From Novakomyces olei (lineage: Eukaryota; Ascomycota; Novakomycetes; Novakomycetales; Novakomycetaceae): a stretch of DNA of 64,000 nucleotides. Made by a program: the position numbers and the translations under genes. The stretch lies in assembly GCA_016906335.1 (NCBI GenBank), contig JADEYG010000002.1:682001-746000 (forward strand), written 5' to 3'. Under the pieces are notes generated by a model. The model saw nothing but the letters and a program-made list of their open reading frames with translations, did not search any database and was not told the origin of the DNA. Every line of letters starts with the position of its first letter. Within the stretch, counting starts at the first letter, position 1. Of this stretch, positions 58,224 to 64,000 are shown piece by piece.

Positions 58224-58660
58224 AAGCATAGAAAAGCGTTATAGAGGTTTTGTGTTTAATGATTAAAGGTCCTGCGTTTTGTTTGGAATATACAGTTTTT
58301 AATTTATAATAATTGTAAAATTGGTTTTTGGAGACATACATCCAGCGTTTCATAACCTGAGCTTCGTTTTGAGTTTATGATCAAATACCCGTATATAGAT
58401 GCTTCAGTTCCGTAGATCCATAGTTTCTTATCCTGATTTTTGATGATAGAACGCGGTATCACCTTAATTTGCACAGACGATTCCAAATAAAACAGGTTTT
58501 ATTTGGACTAATCCTAACCCTAAGATAACTTTCTTGTAGAAGGGTTAAATTTGATATTAGTAATAATCAACCCAAATCATGTCCGTGTAACGAAATCCAC
58601 TCATACAATATTTCATCATATCTAGTAATTAGACCCAGTATTGCGGTGTCATGTGACTTG
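58224..58660. other. Promoter region of the CaM-kinase
   Basis: CCTAACCCTAAG at 58513-58524 and AAGGGTTAAA at 58540-58549 lie 110-150 bp before the ATG. The rest is AT-rich without a gene. Confidence 0.5.
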
Positions 58661-60064
58661 ATGGCTCATCAAGTCGAGACCGCACAGAGCTCTGCGAAAA
58701 CGAAAACTGTACCATGCAAATACAAAACTGGCCGTACCCTTGGCCAAGGCACTTATGCCGTAGTGAAGGAGGCAGTACACGTTGAAACGGGAAAGTAATG
58801 ATTGCAATAGTCGAGGCTAAGAACGCTTCTAATCCAAAGGTACTATGCAGCGAAAATCATCAGCAAGAAGTTGATGGCGGGCCGAGAGCATATGGTATTT
58901 ATCTCCTTGTCCCCGTCATTCATATTTTGCTTATAGACTAGATTCGCAACGAAATCGCCATTCTAAAAAGGCTCTCAATAGGCCATCGCAATATTCTCAG
59001 TCTTGTCGATTATTTCGAAACATACAATAATCGTAAGCGACTGAATTATAAAAAGCTTTATTCTAACTTTGGCTTTTTCAGTTTACCTCATCCTGGAGCT
59101 TGCATTAGGCGGCGAATTGTTTGACAGAATTTGTCGCAAAGGTTCTTATTATGAGTCGGACGCAGCAGAACTTGTACAATCGATTGTTTCTGCGGTCGCG
59201 TACCTTCACGATCACGGTGTTGTTCATCGAGGTATATTTATTATATTTAGGTTTATTCTTTATTTGATTCATTCTGCTCATACCACAGACTTAAAACCGG
59301 AAAACTTGTTGTTTCGCGGCCCAGAAGAGCATTCTGATTTGCTCATTGCGGATTTCGGACTTTCGCGTATAATTGACGAGGACAAATTTAATGTTCTTAC
59401 TACAACGTGTGGAACGCCGGGATACATGGTAAGCTGTTAATGTGAGGAATGGGTTGATACTAATCATCTAGGCGCCAGAAATTTTAACAAAGAAAGGCCA
59501 CGGAAAGCCAGTGTAATTAATTATAAATGTTACCAAGTGGTTTGTGTTTCTAACGTCAATGACAGGGATATATGGGCTATCGGGGTTATTACATATTTCA
59601 TGCTATGTGGGTACGCGCCATTTGATCGTGATTCAGGCGTTGAAGAGTTTCGTGCCATCATAACGGGTGATGTAAGGTTTGAGCCCTTTGAATACTGGGC
59701 ACATATATCGGACGCAGGTAGATATTCCTTCTTTTTTTCAATAGATTTTAGTATATTTTTTTCTAATTGGTCTAATACAAACAGCTCGAGATTTTGTCAG
59801 AAAATGCCTAACGGTTGATCAGCACAAACGTATTACAGCAAGAGAGGCGCTGGATCATGTGTTTATAAACCGGGAGATTTTCGATCGTACTGGGACTGAT
59901 TTGCTGCCGACAGTCAGAAGCAATTTCAATGCAAAGAAGTATGCTTTTACAGTTTACAATTTATCTTGTTGTTGCTAGTACTCTAACCGATATGAAGAGC
60001 GTTCCATGTTGCTTTTAATGCTATTCAAGCAATAAACGCAATGAAAGCTATGGGGCACTCATGA
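58661..60064 (+). CDS. CMK1: Ca2+/calmodulin-dependent protein kinase (CMK1-like)
   Basis: Nine exons give 327 residues: 58661-58794, 58840-58894, 58942-59032, 59082-59231, 59289-59428, 59472-59512, 59566-59717, 59785-59938 and 59998-60064. The eight introns are only 43-67 bp. Kinase landmarks are the Gly loop GRTLGQGTYAVVKEA, the ATP Lys in YYAAKIISKK, the catalytic loop HRDLKPEN (across intron 4), DFGLSRI, the activation-loop Thr in TTTCGTPGYMAPE, and DIWAIGVITYFMLCGYAPF. The C-terminal helix FHVAFNAIQAINAMKAM resembles the autoinhibitory/calmodulin-binding segment, though the tail is short. The most intron-dense gene here, it can be read only after splicing. Confidence 0.95.
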
Positions 60065-60657
60065 CTGCCTTACGGCTTTTAATTTCGACTTCCTTTGCAA
60101 AGGAGTAAAGTATTTATCTGCTTTGACAGGCGTACATATTCAGTTGCTTGACTTGTGGCTGATTAGTTGCGTATACCAGGCCATTAAACAGTTATGACTT
60201 GCTATGCTGAATTTGGTTGACTGTATTCTAAGTCGATTTCGTGGGAGTAAACGGCAATACGTTTGGGCTGCTCGTTTATTGACGGCTTCTTTTTCTTCAT
60301 GAAAGCCTTTGCAGCTTTCAAATGCTTTTGGCGCGTGCTTACTGAAGTTTGTCATGCGCACATGTATGTACAGGAAGATATAAGACATTCTCAAGGGCAA
60401 ACTGTTTTGGGACGGAGTAGTAGTTTATGTTTCCCGACCTTTCAGCCTATTTCTTTAGATCAGGGTTAGTTAGCGTTAGTTAGGGTATATGTTATTAAAT
60501 CAATAATAATAAGCATATTCTGCCAACAAGGTAAATAATACGCTGCGCATACTATCATACTGTATTGTTATCTTAATTAAAGCTACGCGTCGCTGCAAGA
60601 ATGAATATTCTGAATAATGTGCCTTGATTTGATTGAATATTTAACAGAAAACGCGTC
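60065..60657. other. Intergenic region before POLD3
   Basis: CAGGGTTAGTTAGCGTTAGTTAGGG lies at 60461-60485, about 175-195 bp before the POLD3 start. Short frames on both strands have no family support. Confidence 0.5.
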
Positions 60658-62526
60658 ATGAAGCCACTATCAGACGTTCACGAACAATTCTTAAATCAAT
60701 CTTTAATAGAAGAACAACAAACTGTAAGCACCTTGATATTGACAATACTAATGAGCCTAGATAACATATCGCTATTTCAGTCGCAAGTTCCAAATTACAA
60801 TACAACAAGCGCGGGAGTAACTATTTCGTGTTTCCTTCCAAAAATCTAACTAAGGAAAGATCATTAGCGCAATTTAAAGAGCAATGTCTAGCTCGAAATG
60901 TTTTTTGTCACGTAACGTATGTTGTCCAAGGAAAGCGAACTGTTCAGAGACCGTCTCAGCCAATTCGAAGCAATGGATCAGATCCTTCGTCTTCAATACC
61001 GCTTTCTTTACAAATTGAAGAAAGTTTGAACACGGTGATGCTCGTGGCCGAAGAAAACCTAGATGGTATGTCCAAATGCTTGGTTTCGCGTTGTCTAATC
61101 TCCTATTTAGAGGTGAAGGGTTTGCTACACGCGATATTTACTATCGAATTGTTCAGTATTGAGCCAGTGGCTTTCAAGGTAAGCTCTTTCGCTTTTTCTG
61201 GTCTTGTTTCCGTGGTTTTTATTGAGCAAGATTTTCCTTGTCCTTAAATTTAGCGTGGCTTTGCATTGCTATCATTATTTAATTTTCTTTCTTTTCTAAC
61301 ACGTGAAGGACGAATCAGTATTTTATAATTCTGCTGCGCAATTTTCAACAAAATTTGGTCGATTGAATACGTCTGAGTCGTTTGAATCACAGGCGAAGAA
61401 GTTTGGGACTATCTTTAATTCTGAGGCAAAGGTTTGTGTTGGTCAATAGTTGAGAATCGTATACTGACCAGTACCGCAGATTGTCCACGATGCCTATCCA
61501 ACATCAAGAAGTGGCCATACAACCGCAAATTTATCCAAATCTTCTTCAATCGATTCCGTAAATTCATCTGCGGTGTCGAGTAACAAATCTAATACAGCAC
61601 AAATAGAAAATGATACTAAAAACCGAAAAACAGGAAAAGCTACAAAGTCTTTCTTTCCCACAGCTTCTGCAACTGCTGACAAAGAGTTACCCGAATTTAA
61701 TTCTAAAAGAACAAGTTCAAATTCAGCACTTTCAGTACCAGAGCGGCCAAAAGAACGTATTGCAAAACAAGTTGACGAGCGACGAGAATCAGAGACAAGA
61801 AATCTAGATGAAATGATGGCGATGGATGATGGTATGAATACTTTAATAAGCATTTCCGATGACTTATTGGTTGCTCAATTGCGTTTACACAATTATGATC
61901 TCTATACGTTTTTCTATTAGCTGATTTCTCATTTACTTCAATATTTTTCTGTATTTCACACACGCACACACACACACACACACATTCTATCTCTCTCTCT
62001 CTGTATATTTTTATCTTAATTTTTTTTTTTTTTTTTTTGCGCATTACTTTTCCTCATCTTCTAATTCCAAGATGTAGTAGTTAAAAGTCGGGCAAGCAAA
62101 ATCGAAGCTGCAAAAAACTCTCCTCTTCAAGCCACTCAGGCTGAAATAGTTGAAGAGGATGTCGTTATGGAAGACGTTGAGGAAGAAAAGGAAAGCCAGA
62201 AAGACGATAAAGCCAAACCTAATGACAAAGACCTAAATGACGTGACGCAGATTGTAAGTTCAATCAGCAACGGCAGGAAGCGCGGCCGAAGACGAGTCGT
62301 AAAGGTTATAAGGGAAGTCGATGCCAAAGGATACTTGAACACTCGTGAAGAAGCCGGGTGGGAGTCATTTTCCGAAGATGATGAGCCTGAAATGAAGTCG
62401 CAAAAAGTGGAAACAGAGAAACAAACAAAAAAGCCCAGATCAACGGCAAATGATGGTAAAGTTAAGGATAAGACGGGCACCAAAAAGCCCAAGCAAAAGT
62501 CGATTATGTCTTTTTTTGGCAAGTAA
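60658..62526 (+). CDS. CDC27: DNA polymerase delta subunit 3 (Cdc27/POLD3)
   Basis: Seven exons, 60658-60723, 60761-60816, 60860-61065, 61111-61178, 61309-61431, 61480-61831 and 62072-62526, give 441 residues. The protein is the non-catalytic C subunit of the replicative polymerase delta and binds PCNA. The N-terminus reads LIEEQQTITYRYFSRKFQIT, the winged-helix start of the family, then NVFCHVTYVVQGKR. The exon 4 segment LLHAIFTIELFSIEPVAFK ends the folded domain. The rest is charged and disordered, with NGRKRGRRRVVKVI, GYLNTREEAGWESFSEDDEP and a terminal PIP box QKSIMSFFGK. The TAA stop overlaps a good donor (GTAAGT), so a further splice is possible. Introns are 37, 43, 45, 130, 48 and 240 bp; the last holds CA, CT and T runs. 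Confidence 0.92.
61957..62038. repeat. CA, CT and poly-T runs inside a POLD3 intron
   Basis: About 14 CA units (one interrupted), then about 7 CT units, then a T run of about 19, all within the 240-bp sixth intron. Confidence 0.9.
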
Positions 62527-62793
62527 GTATGATCTATGTCTTGATTCATATCTAAAGTACTCCAAATTCTCACAAATTGTACGTCTAGTTTTAAGCAAAC
62601 AAGGTTTATAAAATTATTTACATATAAAATAATTACGTTTTAGAGAAAATTTAACAATTTTAAGATACCAGTCTGCTCAGAATCCAATGTCCATTCATAC
62701 TGTGAGTGAACCTTTTCTTCCAAATCAAACCCAATCCAATAACATAATTAAAGCAAAATCACAAACAACTCCAAAGTTATGTTTTGGTATCAC
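62527..62793. other. Convergent 3' flanks of POLD3 and MRD1
   Basis: About 270 bp of AT-rich sequence with no gene seen. Confidence 0.55.
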
Positions 62794-64000
62794 TCAATCC
62801 TCATCCTCATCGGAATCAACTTCAATCATACGATTACCCTTGTGAGAGCTATACCGTTCACTAGTCTCGACCTGCCGTTTTGTCTTTTTCCTAGCTTGCT
62901 CTAAGGAATCCACAGTTTCACTTTCAACCCAGTCAAGGACAAGATGCCGTCCCAAGAAGTGAGAGTGTTTTAAAGCACTCATGGCATTTTCTGCTTCTCT
63001 TGGCGTCGCAAACTCGGCAAACGCGAATCCACGAGCGGAATTGTCAAACTTCTTTGGCAGCCTTACTGCACGCAGTTGGCCGTATGCACCGAAAAGCTGT
63101 CGTACATCGTTCTTGGTGGCCTCGAAAGGCAGATTCTTTATGATAATTTTGGTGTTGGCCGCACGTTTACGTTTCTTGTCATCTTCCAATTTGCGCTCAG
63201 CAGCAGCATCCAGTCCTCTGTTTGACACTTGGATTTGTAAACTATGACCATCCAGATGAAAATTTGACAGAGCTCTAAGACAATTATAAGCCTGTTCTTT
63301 GCTCTTGAATTCCACAAACCCAAAACCCATACTCAAAACTTGACCACTGCGTTTAGGGTCGGGTCGGGTACGAATATGGGCCGACAGAAAACCATCTTGT
63401 GAAGCAAAAAGCTTTCTGAATGATTCTTGTGTCGTATTAAAATTTAGATTCTTTACAAATATAGTAGAGCTCTGTAAGCCATCAAAGTCTGCCGAGTCTA
63501 GTGCCTCTGCTTGATTTGTTTCGCTGCGCTTACTATCGACTTGCTCGCCGGCTTCCGAAACCGTGTTCTTGCTTTCCTTCACATTACCGTCAAAGATTTT
63601 CAAGGGCGCTTTTTCCAAGAAAAGTACGGAATTGCCCATTCTTTTAAAAGACAGGGCCGAGAAAGCTCTTCGTGCATCAATAGGGTTGGAGTACTCAATG
63701 ACAGCAATAGTTCCAGCAGGCGGAAGTAGAAGTCTGCCGACTTTACCGCACTCCTCAAACATGTTGCGCAAGCCGTTTCCTGAAGTCCCATAGGGAAAAT
63801 TTTTGGCCAAAAGAACAGTATCTGACTTTGACGAACTTTTGAACGCGTCCAGCAGCACACCCTGATCCTCAAAATACTTCTTCGTCTCGTTTATGACTTG
63901 AGTTTCCGCCATAGCCTGATTTACTGCCGATGAAGAATTGGTAGGATCCAATAGTTGAGCCTTTGATATTCCGAGGCGTGAGCTAAGACTTGTCACGACG
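62794..64000 (-). CDS. MRD1: MRD1/RBM19, multi-RRM 18S rRNA processing factor (5' end off the window)
   Basis: The 3' part of the gene, about 402 codons, continues beyond the right edge; no start codon is visible and the frame is open to the edge. Mrd1 is a nucleolar U3-associated protein of the small-subunit processome. The visible part opens with SRLGISKAQLLDPTNSSSAV and ETKKYFEDQGV, conserved between RRM2 and RRM3. Three RRMs follow: DTVLLAKNFPYGTSGNGLRN, SSTIFVKNLNFNTTQESFRK with RNP1 GFGFVEF, and TKIIIKNLPFEATKNDVRQL with RNP1 GFAFAEF. The end LGRHLVLDWVE and a basic then acidic tail (DSDEDED) are typical. No intron is seen in this part. Confidence 0.95.
   Translation of the reverse strand, partial: VVTSLSSRLGISKAQLLDPTNSSSAVNQAMAETQVINETKKYFEDQGVLLDAFKSSSKSDTVLLAKNFPYGTSGNGLRNMFEECGKVGRLLLPPAGTIAVIEYSNPIDARRAFSALSFKRMGNSVLFLEKAPLKIFDGNVKESKNTVSEAGEQVDSKRSETNQAEALDSADFDGLQSSTIFVKNLNFNTTQESFRKLFASQDGFLSAHIRTRPDPKRSGQVLSMGFGFVEFKSKEQAYNCLRALSNFHLDGHSLQIQVSNRGLDAAAERKLEDDKKRKRAANTKIIIKNLPFEATKNDVRQLFGAYGQLRAVRLPKKFDNSARGFAFAEFATPREAENAMSALKHSHFLGRHLVLDWVESETVDSLEQARKKTKRQVETSERYSSHKGNRMIEVDSDEDED

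Overview
The window looks like nuclear DNA of a fungus, most likely an ascomycete-like member of Dikarya. The gene content is fungal: CCR4 with leucine-rich repeats, the glycerophosphocholine acyltransferase GPC1, a GH125 mannosidase, the Kgd4 subunit of 2-oxoglutarate dehydrogenase, a DUF1772 membrane protein, TAF5, SEC23, MRD1 and an SLC33-type acetyl-CoA transporter. Genes are interrupted by very small spliceosomal introns (mostly 34-70 bp) with GTAAGT-like donors, CTAAC/CTAAT branch sites and AG acceptors. A mitochondrial ClpP gene argues against budding-yeast or fission-yeast models. The sequence does not fix the genus.

Layout. 1-4889: the tail of an unknown gene, a homocysteine S-methyltransferase on the minus strand, and about 3 kb of repeat-rich sequence with little coding signal. 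4890-9617: an NtaA/SnaA/DszA-type flavin monooxygenase, a phosducin-like protein (PLP2) and a highly expressed 2-Cys peroxiredoxin. 10039-14225: a SWIB-domain chromatin subunit, the HIG1 protein RCF1 and an alpha/beta hydrolase. 15248-22922: an acetyl-CoA transporter, a DUF1772 protein, KGD4 and a large serine-rich protein with a split FYVE-like zinc finger. 24545-31809: an LCCL membrane protein, an aldehyde dehydrogenase and a two-RRM Gbp2-like protein. 33817-42981: CCR4, divergent ETFRF1(LYRM5)/ClpP, and SEC23. 43579-54675: TAF5, GPC1, a 2H phosphoesterase, a zinc-finger/G-patch protein and a giant PPR protein. 56329-64000: a GH125 mannosidase, a CaM-kinase, DNA polymerase delta subunit 3 (Cdc27/POLD3) and the 3' part of MRD1.

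Most genes are unrelated housekeeping genes. Several act in mitochondria (RCF1, KGD4, ETFRF1, ClpP, PPR protein) but they are not clustered as one system. I resolved the intron-exon structure of most genes by requiring splice signals, reading frame and family motifs to agree. Several uninterrupted reading frames turned out to end in introns, and their true C-termini (hydrolase, TAF5, ETFRF1, GH125, 2H phosphoesterase) were recovered this way.

I found no tRNA, rRNA, CRISPR array, or intact transposon or virus-like element. Non-coding DNA is rich in short tandem repeats, including a perfectly periodic 34-copy octamer in a promoter. It also carries recurrent AGGGTTA/TTAGGG motifs, often in pairs, that I saw only outside coding exons. 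No clear new multi-gene system is visible. The best leads are this motif set, the octamer promoter array, the split zinc-finger protein and alternative splice paths in POLD3.
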